Of a stretch of 64,000 bases of DNA, positions 36,557 through 44,701 are shown one piece after another. Origin of the DNA: Streptomyces sp. BK239 (lineage in GTDB: Bacteria > Actinomycetota > Actinomycetes > Streptomycetales > Streptomycetaceae). Under the pieces are notes generated by a model that worked only from the letters and a program-made list of their open reading frames with translations, was not told where the DNA came from and searched no databases. The DNA lies in assembly GCF_004217285.1 (NCBI RefSeq), contig NZ_SHKS01000004.1, positions 248,001 through 312,000 of the forward strand, in the 5' to 3' direction. Position 1 is the first letter of the stretch; every line of letters begins with the position of its first letter. The translations under genes were made by a program, and so were the position numbers.

Positions 36557-37740
36557 ACGCCATCCGGCCCCCGGCCGACCTTCAACCCGCGGAGGCCATC
36601 GTGTCAGTCATATCGGACCCCTACACCTTCAACGAGGAGGACCTCTACGTCGATCTCCGATCGGTGCTGGGAGGCGAACTCTTCCTGAAGTGCGAGGGCT
36701 TCAACTTCGCCGGGTCGATCAAGCTGAAGCCCGCCACGGAGATGGTGGAGTCCGCCGAACGCCAGGGAGCCCTGACATCGCGGTCCGTCCTGCTCGAGTC
36801 CTCCTCCGGGAACATGGGCGTCGCCCTCAGCATGATCGCCGCGAGCAAGGGCTACCCGTTCCTGTGCGTCACCGACTCCCGCTGCAACCTGTCCACGAGG
36901 CTCCTGATGGAGGCCCTCGGCGCGCACGTCCACGTCATCACCGAGCCGAGCGCCCACGGCGGCTTCCTGCGCGCGCGCCTCGACTACGTCCGCTCGCTCT
37001 GCGCCTCGGACGACCGCTACCTGTGGCTCAGCCAGTACACCAACCCGGGCAACTGGCAGGCCCACTACCACCAGACCGCCCCCGCCATCGCCCGCTCGTT
37101 CCCCCGGCTGGACGTGCTGTTCATCGGCGCCGGGACCACCGGCACCCTGATGGGCTGCGCCCGCTGGTTCCGCGAATGGCACCGCCCCGTGCGCATCGTC
37201 GCCGTGGACAGCGTCGGCTCGGTGTCCTTCGGCGGCGAGGCGAGCCGCCGGATGATCCCCGGCCTCGGCATGAGCGTCCGCCCCCCGCTCCTCGACGAGG
37301 GGTACGTCGACGAGGCCGTCCACGTCGAGGAGGCGGACACCATCCGCGCGTGCCGCCGGCTGGCCCGGCGCGGCTTCCTCTTCGGCGGCTCCACCGGCAC
37401 CGTCGTCAGCGGCGCGATGCGCTGGCTGGCCCGGCACGGCACACCCGGCCTCACCGCCGTGGCCATCGCCCCCGACCTCGGAGAGCGCTACCTCGAAACC
37501 GTCTACCAGGCCAACTGGGTGCAGGCCCTGTTCGGCGCAGAGGTCCTCGGCCCGGTCGAGTCCGACGCCGCCGGCTCCCTGGCCGCCCGCACCGCGCCCC
37601 CCGTCGCCTCCCCCGACCTGTGGACCGGCCGCCCCCTCCAGGACGACGAGGCCTGGACCGGTTCCCGGACGGCGGACTCCGCGCCCCTGCGAGATGCGGC
37701 CGAGGGCCGTGCCTCGGAGACTGTGAAGAGGGACACATGA
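36553..37740 (+). CDS. sbnA: SbnA-like PLP-dependent 2,3-diaminopropionate biosynthesis enzyme
   Basis: 395 residues; ATG overlaps the sbnB stop. It is a fold-type II PLP enzyme of the cysteine synthase family: the cofactor lysine lies in NFAGSIKLKP, the substrate loop is ESSSGNMGVALSM, and the phosphate-binding loop is IGAGTTGTLMG. SbnA condenses O-phospho-L-serine with L-glutamate to give the SbnB substrate. A C-terminal tail of about 60 residues, rich in Ala, Pro and Asp, exceeds the usual family length and is probably disordered. Together the two genes should supply L-2,3-diaminopropionate to the synthetase upstream. Confidence 0.87.
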   Translation: MNAIRPPADLQPAEAIVSVISDPYTFNEEDLYVDLRSVLGGELFLKCEGFNFAGSIKLKPATEMVESAERQGALTSRSVLLESSSGNMGVALSMIAASKGYPFLCVTDSRCNLSTRLLMEALGAHVHVITEPSAHGGFLRARLDYVRSLCASDDRYLWLSQYTNPGNWQAHYHQTAPAIARSFPRLDVLFIGAGTTGTLMGCARWFREWHRPVRIVAVDSVGSVSFGGEASRRMIPGLGMSVRPPLLDEGYVDEAVHVEEADTIRACRRLARRGFLFGGSTGTVVSGAMRWLARHGTPGLTAVAIAPDLGERYLETVYQANWVQALFGAEVLGPVESDAAGSLAARTAPPVASPDLWTGRPLQDDEAWTGSRTADSAPLRDAAEGRASETVKRDT

Positions 37741-37783
37741 ACCCGGCGGTGAGGCCGGGGCAGGCGCGCAGGCGGGAGAGGGT

Positions 37784-38368
37784 GTGGCGAAGCGACAAGC
37801 CTCCTGGGCGCAGCACATCGATGCCTCCGAGACCGACCGGCTGCTGCTGTCCGTGGCCGAGGGCAGCCAGGACGCCTTCACCCGTCTGTACGACGCGGTC
37901 GCCGGCCCGATCTACGGATTGGCCTGCCAGGTCCTGCGGGACCCGGCCCGCGCCGAGGAGGTCGCCCAGGAGGTCATGCTCGAGGTGTGGCAGACAGCCC
38001 CCCGCTACCGGCCGGAGAGCGGGCACGCCATGACCTGGATGATGACCATCGCCCACCACCGCGCCGTCGACTGCGTCCGCACCGTGCGCCGCGCCGCCGA
38101 ACGCGAACGCACCGTCTCCCAGCGGGAGTCGGTGCCCGCCTTCGACGACGTCGCGGAAGCCGTGGAGGCGCTCGGCGAACGCGAGGAGATCCGCACCTGC
38201 CTGCGGCAGCTCACCGCCGAACTCCTTCAGCCGGTGCTGCTCGTCTACTACCGGGGCCTGACCCACGCGGAGGTCGCCTCAGTCCTGTCCCTGCCGCTGG
38301 GCACCGTCAAGAGCCGTCTGCGCAGGGCACTGACCTATATGCGGCACTGCCTGGGAGCCCCCCGATGA
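37784..38368 (+). CDS. ECF sigma factor (SigK/RpoE-like)
   Basis: 194 residues from GTG 37784 with GGGAGAGG just upstream. Sigma region 2 is visible at about residues 25-95 (FTRLYDAVAGPIYGLACQVLRDPARAEEVAQEV, split here for description only by its LRDPARAEEVAQE core), and region 4 at 140-190 (LTHAEVASVLSLPLGTVKSRLRRAL). It starts 43 bp after sbnA on the same strand, so it may be read from the biosynthetic operon. Its own stop overlaps the start of a zinc-finger anti-sigma gene. The target promoter sequence cannot be read from this window. Confidence 0.88.
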   Translation: MAKRQASWAQHIDASETDRLLLSVAEGSQDAFTRLYDAVAGPIYGLACQVLRDPARAEEVAQEVMLEVWQTAPRYRPESGHAMTWMMTIAHHRAVDCVRTVRRAAERERTVSQRESVPAFDDVAEAVEALGEREEIRTCLRQLTAELLQPVLLVYYRGLTHAEVASVLSLPLGTVKSRLRRALTYMRHCLGAPR

Positions 38369-38742
38369 CGAAGGACGACGCGATCGACCTCAGCGGCGCC
38401 TATGCCATGGACGCGCTGGACCAGGAGGAACGGGAGGCCTTCCGCCGCCACTGCGCCGAGTGCCCCGAGTGCGCCCGTGAGACGGTCCGTCACCAGGAGG
38501 CCGCGGCCTGGCTCGCCCTCGCGGCCTCCCGCCCCCCGCCGGAGTGCCTGAAGGTACGCGTCCTGGCCGAGGCGGCGCGTACCCCCCAGTTCCCCCCGTC
38601 GCCCCCGGCCGACGACGCGACGCCGGCCGGGGGAGGATCGGCAGGCGGCGGGACGAGCGGCGGCGGGACGGCGGGGGGTGGGGGAAGCGCCGTCGCCGAC
38701 GACGCCGGTGACTGCTACGTCGCCCGCGAACCCGTGCTCTGA
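38365..38742 (+). CDS. Soluble zinc-finger anti-sigma factor, lacking a membrane domain
   Basis: 125 residues, ATGA overlap with the sigma gene. The N-terminal half is a ZAS/RskA anti-sigma domain with the zinc motif Hx3Cx2C (HCAECPEC) and the opening DLSGAYAMDALDQEE. RskA-type proteins normally continue into a transmembrane helix and an extracytoplasmic domain. Here the protein instead ends in a Pro-rich, then Gly/Ser-rich tail (TAGGGGSAVADD) with no hydrophobic segment. I see no frameshifted continuation in the next 150 bp. It is either a naturally cytoplasmic, perhaps redox-sensing, anti-sigma factor or a truncated one. Confidence 0.8.
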   Translation: MTKDDAIDLSGAYAMDALDQEEREAFRRHCAECPECARETVRHQEAAAWLALAASRPPPECLKVRVLAEAARTPQFPPSPPADDATPAGGGSAGGGTSGGGTAGGGGSAVADDAGDCYVAREPVL

Positions 38743-38899
38743 CCCCGTGGGGGCGTTGCCGGTGTCGTCCATGTCACTCCCGCTCCCCGGACGTTCGCGC
38801 TGCCCGCAGGGCCCGGACCGGTAACGTTCAGACCGCCGGCGCCAGCCGGCGGCCGAGAGCGGTCACCGCTCACGAGCAGGTCGAGGAGTCGGGGCGTCA

Positions 38900-39334
38900 G
38901 TGGTGGTACGTCGCATGGCCGCAGCCCTCGTGCTGCTCGCCGCGGCCGTCCTGCTGCACCTCGGCACACCGCACCACTTCTTCGCCGCCCCGGTGAACCC
39001 GGTGGCGGCGACGGTGGTTCCCGGCGACGGGGAGAGCAAGCCGCACGACGGGCCCGAGAGGTCCGACGCCGGCCGAGTGCCCGTGGCCGCTGCGCTGCAC
39101 GGCGGCGCCCTCGGCGCGCCGCACCACGAGGCCCAGTCCGACGCCCTCGTCCTGCCCGCTCGCTCCGGCCACCCCGACGGGGCGTCCGCGCTCGCCGCCG
39201 ACGTGAGCGTGGACGAGGCCCACGTGAACTCCGCCGCGCCAGACCCCGCGCGTTCCCGTGCCGCGCGGGACGTCCGCGACCCGGGCGGCGGCCGAGCGCC
39301 CGCGCTGAGCGCCCTGCAGTCCTTCCGCCGCTGA
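38900..39334 (+). CDS. Small exported or membrane-anchored protein of unknown function
   Basis: 144 residues from GTG 38900, with GAGGAG 11 nt upstream. An N-terminal hydrophobic stretch (MAAALVLLAAAVLLHLG) looks like a signal peptide or anchor. The rest is low-complexity, rich in Ala, His, Asp and Pro, and has no recognised domain. His-rich spots (LGTPHHFF, GAPHHEA) and the CopC-CopD gene shortly downstream would fit a role in metal handling, but that is a guess from context. Confidence 0.5.
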   Translation: MVVRRMAAALVLLAAAVLLHLGTPHHFFAAPVNPVAATVVPGDGESKPHDGPERSDAGRVPVAAALHGGALGAPHHEAQSDALVLPARSGHPDGASALAADVSVDEAHVNSAAPDPARSRAARDVRDPGGGRAPALSALQSFRR

Positions 39335-39418
39335 GCCGTCGCACCCCCTTTGCGGCGTCCGCGCACCCCCGTTCGCCCGCCCCCTTGCTCGCGGTACCCG
39401 CCTTCACTGCACCCAGGT

Positions 39419-39446
39419 GACATACCCGGGTCACATACCGGGGTGA
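39419..39446. repeat. Near-perfect 15-bp direct repeat upstream of the copper lipoprotein operon
   Basis: GACATACCCGGGTCA (39419) and CACATACCGGGGTGA (39432) are 15-mers agreeing at 12 positions, about 90 bp before the lipoprotein start. TACCC/GGGT elements recall CsoR-type copper operators, but the spacing does not match a standard site. It may be an operator for the copper genes. Confidence 0.3.
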
Positions 39447-39536
39447 ACGCCGCATCCCGTTCATCCGTACCCCCTGCAACAAACCGCCCCCCTGCCCGCC
39501 CCCACGGGCAGGCCCCCACCTGATACGGAGAGGCAC

Positions 39537-40088
39537 GTGCCACGACAGCCGCAGCGAGGACGCACCGGCCGGACCCCCCACCCCGCCCGCTCCATACGCG
39601 GGGCGGCCCTCGCCCTGAGCCTGGCCCTGCTGCCCCTGGCCACGGCGTGCAGCGGCGCCGACGGCGGAACGGACAAGAACGCGGCAGGCGACGGCGATCC
39701 CGCGAAGATCTCCGCCGCCCCCGCGGCCGGTGTAGTGGCGCCCGCGAAGGTCGAGGTGATCGCCGGCCTCACCGGCTGCACGCCCAAGATCCGCATCGAG
39801 GCGGACGAGCTGCGCCAGGGCGTCTGCCACACCCCCGAGATCGACTACCTCATCACCACCTTCCCCGAGGACCGGTTCACCGAGGCCTGGCTGGACTCCG
39901 CGGCCGTCTACGGCGGCACCTACCTCGTCGGCACGCGGTGGATCGTCAGCGCGAAGGAGCCCGAGATGCTGGAACGGTTCCGCACCAAGCTCGGCGGAAC
40001 GATCCGCCGACTGGGCGGAATCGGCCCGTCCACGGCCCCGACCACCGCACCCACCACGGCCCCGACCACCGCTCCGAGCGCGTCATGA
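39537..40088 (+). CDS. Lipoprotein of unknown function, coupled to CopC-CopD
   Basis: 183 residues from GTG 39537 with GGAGAGG upstream. A basic N-terminus is followed by a hydrophobic stretch and the lipobox LATAC, so the mature protein should be lipid-anchored outside the membrane. The folded part (about residues 70-160) starts KVEVIAGLTGCTPKIRI and contains two cysteines (TGC, GVC) about 20 residues apart. The C-terminus is a TAPT repeat tail. Its stop overlaps the CopC-CopD start, so the two proteins probably work together in copper handling. Confidence 0.7.
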   Translation: MPRQPQRGRTGRTPHPARSIRGAALALSLALLPLATACSGADGGTDKNAAGDGDPAKISAAPAAGVVAPAKVEVIAGLTGCTPKIRIEADELRQGVCHTPEIDYLITTFPEDRFTEAWLDSAAVYGGTYLVGTRWIVSAKEPEMLERFRTKLGGTIRRLGGIGPSTAPTTAPTTAPTTAPSAS

Positions 40089-42109
40089 CGGCCGCTCTCG
40101 CCGCCCCGGCGGCGCGCCGGTCGTCCCGCTCCCGGCTGACCGCCCTCCTGCTCCTGGCGGGCGCCGTGCTCGCCCTCCTGGCCGGCGGCGCGAGCCCGGC
40201 CGCCGCCCACTCCACGCTCGTGCGCGCCGTCCCGGCCGACTCCTCGGTGATCAAGACCGCGCCCGACCGGATCACCCTCACCTTCTCCGAGGCCGTCGGC
40301 CTCTCCGCGGGCTCGCTGCGGGTGCTGTCCCCGGAGAGCCTGCGCGTCGACGAAGGGCCCGTGCGGCACGCGTCCGGCACGTCCGACACCGCCGAGGTGA
40401 GGCTGGCCGGCAAGTTGCCCGAGGGCACCTACACCGTGGGGTGGCGGGTCGTCTCCGCCGACGGCCACCCGATCTCCGGCGCCTTCACCTTCTCGCTCGG
40501 CCGGCCCTCCTTCTCCACCGCCGTGCCGGCCGCCGACTCCCCGGACGGCACCGCCGCCTCCCGCCTCTACGACGCTGTCCGCTACGTCGCCTACGGCGGC
40601 CTGGCCCTGCTGATCGGCGTCACGTTGTTCGTGGCGGCGTGCTGGCCGGCAGCAGCGGGCCTGCGTCCGCTGCGCCGGCTGCTGACGGCCGGCTGGGCCA
40701 CGCTGACCGCCGTCACCGCCCTGCTGTTGGCGCTGCGCGGCCCGTACGAGTCCGGCGGCAGCCTCGCCTCCGTCTTCGACCCGTCGCTCCTCGAGGGCAC
40801 GATCACCGGCAGGACGGGGCTGGCGCTCGGCGCCCGGCTGGTCCTGCTCGTCGCGGTGGGCGTCGCGCTGAGGAAGTACGGCGCCCGGCTCGGCGACGCG
40901 ACGGGCGCCGGCGTCCGCGCCGCGGGCGCGCTGACCGCCGTCGCCCTCGCCCTGACCTGGGCGGCCGCCGAGCACGCGTCCGCCGGCATCCAGGTCCCGC
41001 TGGCGATCCCCGTTTCCGTGCTGCACCTGCTGGCCATGGCGGTGTGGCTGGGCGGCCTGGCCGCGCTCGCGGTCGCCCTGTACCGGGCGCCCGCCGGCTC
41101 CGAGGTCCCGGCGCCGGCGGTGGCCCGCTTCTCCCGCCTGGCGTTCGCCTCGGTCGTCGTCCTGGTCGTGACCGGCCTCTACCAGTCCTGGCGCCAGGTC
41201 GGCTCGCCGGCCGCCCTGAGCACCACCGACTACGGCCGGCTCCTCACCCTGAAGGCCAGCGCCGTGGTCCTGGTGCTGACGGTGGCCTCCTTCTCCCGCC
41301 AGCTGACCGCCCGGCTCCTCCAGCCGCAACCGGCGCGGACGGCCCCCGAGGTCGTCCCCGAGGCGGTCCCGGAGACGGCCCGCCGGCGAGTGGTGGAAAC
41401 CGTCCCGGCCGGGCCGCCGCCCGCCGACGCGCCCTCCGAAGCCGCCACCACCGCCTCCGTCGAGGCGGAAACCGAAGCCGCCACCCCCGTCGAAGCCGAC
41501 GACGGCGCCGACGCCGACGCCGCAGTCGACACCGAGCCGACGCCGGCGGACCCCGCCGACCCGGCGCCCGACCGGGCGGCCCCCGACGAGCCGGCCCCCG
41601 ACCCCGCGAGCCACCGCCGCTCCCTGCGCCGCTCGGTCGCCTTCGAAGCCGTCCTCGGCGTCCTGGTCCTGGCGATCACCACGCTGCTCACCGGCACCGA
41701 GCCCAGCCGGGCCGCCGTCCGCAACGCCGCCATGGCCGCCGAGGCCCACGCTCCGACGGCGAGGATGGTGATGGTGCCCTTCGACACCGGGATCGCGAAC
41801 GGCAGCGGCAAGGTGCAGATCACGTTCGCCCCCGCGCGCGTCGGCGACAACACCGTGGAGGCCCTCGTGTACGGGGCGGACGGCGGCATCCTGTCGGTCC
41901 CCGAGGTCCGGCTCACGCTCACCCACCGCGAGCAGCAGATCGGCCCGCTGGACGCCAACCTCGTCGACCGCGACGGCTACTGGGCCGCCGACCGGCTCCG
42001 CCTGGCCCTGCCCGGCGCCTGGACGATGGCCCTCACCGTCCGCCTCACCGACATCGACCAGGTCACCGTCCACCAGGACGTGACGATCCGCCCGGCGCCC
42101 GACCTCTGA
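40085..42109 (+). CDS. CopC-CopD fusion copper transport/resistance protein
   Basis: 674 residues. A signal peptide ends at PAAAHS; the mature N-terminal His begins a CopC domain (about 40-140, GWRVVSADGHPISGAF carries another copper-ligand His). Next is the multi-helix CopD membrane domain (about 155-425, with AAAEHASAG and SVLHLLAMAVWLGG). A long acidic Ala/Pro/Glu linker (about 430-515) leads to another membrane helix and an Ig-like domain with KVQITFAPARVG. CopC binds copper outside the membrane and CopD is thought to import it, often to supply cytochrome oxidase. The start overlaps the lipoprotein stop (ATGA). Confidence 0.85.
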   Translation: MTAALAAPAARRSSRSRLTALLLLAGAVLALLAGGASPAAAHSTLVRAVPADSSVIKTAPDRITLTFSEAVGLSAGSLRVLSPESLRVDEGPVRHASGTSDTAEVRLAGKLPEGTYTVGWRVVSADGHPISGAFTFSLGRPSFSTAVPAADSPDGTAASRLYDAVRYVAYGGLALLIGVTLFVAACWPAAAGLRPLRRLLTAGWATLTAVTALLLALRGPYESGGSLASVFDPSLLEGTITGRTGLALGARLVLLVAVGVALRKYGARLGDATGAGVRAAGALTAVALALTWAAAEHASAGIQVPLAIPVSVLHLLAMAVWLGGLAALAVALYRAPAGSEVPAPAVARFSRLAFASVVVLVVTGLYQSWRQVGSPAALSTTDYGRLLTLKASAVVLVLTVASFSRQLTARLLQPQPARTAPEVVPEAVPETARRRVVETVPAGPPPADAPSEAATTASVEAETEAATPVEADDGADADAAVDTEPTPADPADPAPDRAAPDEPAPDPASHRRSLRRSVAFEAVLGVLVLAITTLLTGTEPSRAAVRNAAMAAEAHAPTARMVMVPFDTGIANGSGKVQITFAPARVGDNTVEALVYGADGGILSVPEVRLTLTHREQQIGPLDANLVDRDGYWAADRLRLALPGAWTMALTVRLTDIDQVTVHQDVTIRPAPDL

Positions 42110-42168
42110 CCGCACGCGGGATCGCCGGGGGGCCGCATGACGTCGCCGCGAAGGGTGACTCGCACACC

Positions 42169-42657
42169 ATGGCGAACAGTGCTCCGGCCCCCCGGCGGGG
42201 CGACCCCGGCGACCCCGGCGCACGCCTCGAGCCCCGGCGGTCGCTGGCGGTGTGCGCCCTGATCGGTACGGCCGTCATGGCCGCGGTCGACGAGATCGTC
42301 TTCCATCAGCTGCTCGGCTGGCACCACTTCTACGACCGCTCCACCACCGCCGTCGGCCTGTTCTCCGACGGCCTGCTGCACACCGCCGAGCTGCCGGCCC
42401 TCGTCGCCGGACTCGTCCTGTACGCCGACCTGCGCCGCAGGCGGGCCCTGGCCGCCGACCACGCCCGCGCGGGTCTCGTCTGCGACGCGCCGCCGACGCC
42501 GGAACCCTGGCCGCCATGGCCAAGGGCGTCAAGGCGGCCGAGGCGATGGCGCCCACCCGCCCCCACCCCGGCGTGGAGTCCGCCGCCGAGAACGTCGCCC
42601 TCGGACCCGTCGCCGCCCTCATGGACCGCACCAAGGACGCGGTGCGCAAGGCGATGA
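42169..42657 (+). pseudogene. DUF2243 membrane protein gene truncated by a deletion
   Basis: Residues 1 to about 98 are a normal DUF2243 N-terminal half: two hydrophobic segments with DEIVFHQLLGWHHFYD and DGLLHTAELPALVAGLVLYADL. After ADHARAGL (about 42472) the DUF2243 sequence stops. The frame continues as Trp/Pro/Arg-rich shadow (CDAPPTPEPWPPWP), which is the wrong frame of another gene's 3' end. The second pair of helices expected in the family is missing. The protein is probably non-functional, or at best a short two-helix product. Confidence 0.7.
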
Positions 42658-42671
42658 ACGGCGACAGCTGA
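42480..42671 (+). pseudogene. 3' remnant of another gene, possibly hemerythrin-like
   Basis: In the frame ending at 42671, the residues from about RRAADAGTLAAMAKGVK to DRTKDAVRKAMNGDS read as a natural protein C-terminus, while the upstream part of this frame is Arg/Pro shadow. APTRPHPGVE and GPVAALMDRTKDAV recall the C-terminal tails of Streptomyces hemerythrin (HHE) proteins, from memory only. No metal-binding helices precede it. It appears to have been fused to the DUF2243 gene by a deletion. Confidence 0.5.
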
Positions 42672-42787
42672 CGGCCGTACGGCGCGCCGGAAATTCGGTG
42701 CGCGGTGTCCGGGGCGGGAGCCGTTCGATGGGTACCCGGGCGGCGATGGGGGGCTCCGGAACCGCACACCCTCGCCAGGAGACGAAC

Positions 42788-43270
42788 ATGACCGACCGGA
42801 CCCATACGACCATGGAGTCGCACCCGGACATCCTGGAGATGCGCGAGCGCCACGAGCGCGCCGAGCGGGCCGCGTCGACCCAGCAAGGGCAGGCCGTCGA
42901 GGCGATGGCCATGCTGACCGGCCTCTACCTGGCCGCATCCCCCTGGATCGCGGGTTTCAACGGCCTCACCACCCTGACCGTCAGCAACCTGATCACCGGC
43001 ATCGCCTACGCGCTGCTCCTGAGCGGCTTCGGGCACGCCTACGAACGCACCCACGCCCGTGCCTGGGCGGCCGTCGTGCTGGGTGCCTGGACCGTCATCG
43101 CGCCGTGGGCGGTCGCCGGAGAGGTGGACACCACGCGCACCATCGTCAACAACGTCATCGTGGGCGTCATCGCCCTGCTGCTCGCCCTCGTGGCGGCCAT
43201 GGCGGCGGGCGACACGGACCGGGGCGGTCGCGGCCGTTCCACCGGGATGGCCCGCGACATGACACGGTGA
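42788..43270 (+). CDS. SPW-repeat membrane protein
   Basis: 160 residues from ATG 42788 with AGGAGACG upstream. The N-terminal 40 residues are charged and helical (MRERHERAERAAS). Four hydrophobic helices follow as two SPW-type repeats: AASPWIAGF in the first and IAPWAVAGE in the second. SPW proteins are small inner-membrane proteins of unknown biochemical role, frequent in Actinobacteria and Rhizobiales. It stands between the deletion scar and the Rieske gene on the same strand. Confidence 0.8.
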   Translation: MTDRTHTTMESHPDILEMRERHERAERAASTQQGQAVEAMAMLTGLYLAASPWIAGFNGLTTLTVSNLITGIAYALLLSGFGHAYERTHARAWAAVVLGAWTVIAPWAVAGEVDTTRTIVNNVIVGVIALLLALVAAMAAGDTDRGGRGRSTGMARDMTR

Positions 43271-43352
43271 GCCGGCCTCACCGCAGGTGTTCACCCTCTT
43301 TCTCCCCGTCCGCTCTGTTTTGTCCAGGGCCGGGCGGGGAACCCGACGGCGC

Positions 43353-44306
43353 ATGAGCGCAACGCAGCGTCGCCGTCGGACGAAGCAGAACCGAGTGCTG
43401 GCCCTCCTGGACCGCCTGGAGCGTGAACCGAGGGCCGACCGGCTGATCGACACCCTTCAGTCGGGGATCCGGTCCCTGCCGCTCGGGCGCGGCCGGGACC
43501 TGCTGCACGGCAGGTGGCTCGGGCATCCGGTCCACCCGCTGCTGGTACAGGTGCCGGTGGGCAGCTGGATGTCCGCCGCCGTGCTCGACACGCGACCGGG
43601 CCGCTCCCGTGAGGCCGGTCTCCTGGTGGGCGTCGGCCTCGCCGCGGCGGTTCCCGCCGCCCTGTCGGGGGCCGTGGACTGGGCCGAACTCCACCGCGAG
43701 CAGTCCCGTGTGGGACTCGTCCACGCCATGGCCAACTGGACGGCCGTGGGCCTGTACGCGACCTCCCTCGTGTGCCGCCTCAAGGGCCGCACGGCGGCCG
43801 GCCGCGCGTACGGCTTCCTGGGTCTGACGGCGGTCGGGGTCGGCGGCATGCTCGGCGGGCACCTCGCCTACCGCCAGGCCTCCGGCGCCAACCACGCGGA
43901 AGAGGTCCCGCACGTGATCCGGGACACCTGGCACCGCGTCGGCGCGGTCGCCGAGTTCCCGGCCGGCGAACCCGTACGGCGCGTCGTCGACGACGTGCCG
44001 ATCCTGGTCGTCCGCGAGACCGGGGGAGAGATCCACGCCCTCGCCGAACGGTGCAGCCACCTCGCAGGACCGCTGTCCGAGGGCACGGTCGCCGACGGGT
44101 GCGTCCAATGCCCCTGGCACGGCAGCGTCTTCCGCCTCTCCGACGGCTGGAACGTCCGCGGCCCCGCCACCGCGCCCCAGCCCGCCTTCGACACCCGCAT
44201 CACCGACGGCCACGTGGAGGTGCGTCTCAGGCGCGACGGCGTGCGCGAGGCGAACGGCAAGTGGAGCGGGAAGGCGACGGAAGGCACCCAGGGCCGCACC
44301 GGCTGA
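43353..44306 (+). CDS. DUF2231 membrane domain fused to a Rieske [2Fe-2S] domain
   Basis: 317 residues from ATG 43353; an earlier GTG at 43287 would add 22 residues but is a poorer start. Residues about 50-185 form a four-helix DUF2231 domain (WLGHPVHPLLVQVPVGSW). Residues about 205-300 are a Rieske domain with both halves of the cluster motif, CSH and CPWHG, 20 residues apart. The layout implies a membrane-bound electron carrier or oxidoreductase subunit. It is convergent with the orphan oxidase locus, only 20 bp away, so the two share a 3' region. Confidence 0.85.
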   Translation: MSATQRRRRTKQNRVLALLDRLEREPRADRLIDTLQSGIRSLPLGRGRDLLHGRWLGHPVHPLLVQVPVGSWMSAAVLDTRPGRSREAGLLVGVGLAAAVPAALSGAVDWAELHREQSRVGLVHAMANWTAVGLYATSLVCRLKGRTAAGRAYGFLGLTAVGVGGMLGGHLAYRQASGANHAEEVPHVIRDTWHRVGAVAEFPAGEPVRRVVDDVPILVVRETGGEIHALAERCSHLAGPLSEGTVADGCVQCPWHGSVFRLSDGWNVRGPATAPQPAFDTRITDGHVEVRLRRDGVREANGKWSGKATEGTQGRTG

Positions 44307-44326
44307 CCGCCACCCCTGTCGCGGCG

Positions 44327-44701
44327 TCAGCGGTTGAGCAGGCCGGCCAGCACGCCGATCCCGGCCGCGCAGGCGAGCGTCGCGGACGCGAACGCGACGT
44401 GGCGCCGGAGCAGTTCGCGCCGCAGGGCGGCGTAACGGGCCTCGTACTCCCGGCGCAGTTCGGCGGCCCGGTCGACCGTCGTCCGCAGCATCCGGCGGGT
44501 CAGGTCGATGCGCTGACGGACGTAGTGGCGGCTGACGTCCTCGGCCTGGGCCGTCGTCAGCCAGGGCAGACGGCCGCACAGTTCCTCCGCCTCGCGGCGT
44601 GCCTCGTCGTGGTGGGCGCGCGCGAGCAGGTACCCCTCGACCGTGTTGGCCAGCGCACCGCCGGCGTCCTCGCCCGAGGTCCGCCGCCCGGCGCGCCTCA
44701 C
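44327..44701 (-). CDS. Small coiled-coil protein with a C-terminal membrane helix
   Basis: 124 residues. GTG 44701 overlaps the cytochrome oxidase stop (GTGA), so translation is coupled. The middle is long amphipathic helix rich in Arg and Glu ([35 protein letters not shown]). The last 20 residues are hydrophobic ([19 protein letters not shown]), giving a tail-anchored topology. I do not recognise a family. Coupling to ctaD suggests a role in assembly or regulation of that oxidase subunit. Confidence 0.65.
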   Translation of the reverse strand: MRRAGRRTSGEDAGGALANTVEGYLLARAHHDEARREAEELCGRLPWLTTAQAEDVSRHYVRQRIDLTRRMLRTTVDRAAELRREYEARYAALRRELLRRHVAFASATLACAAGIGVLAGLLNR

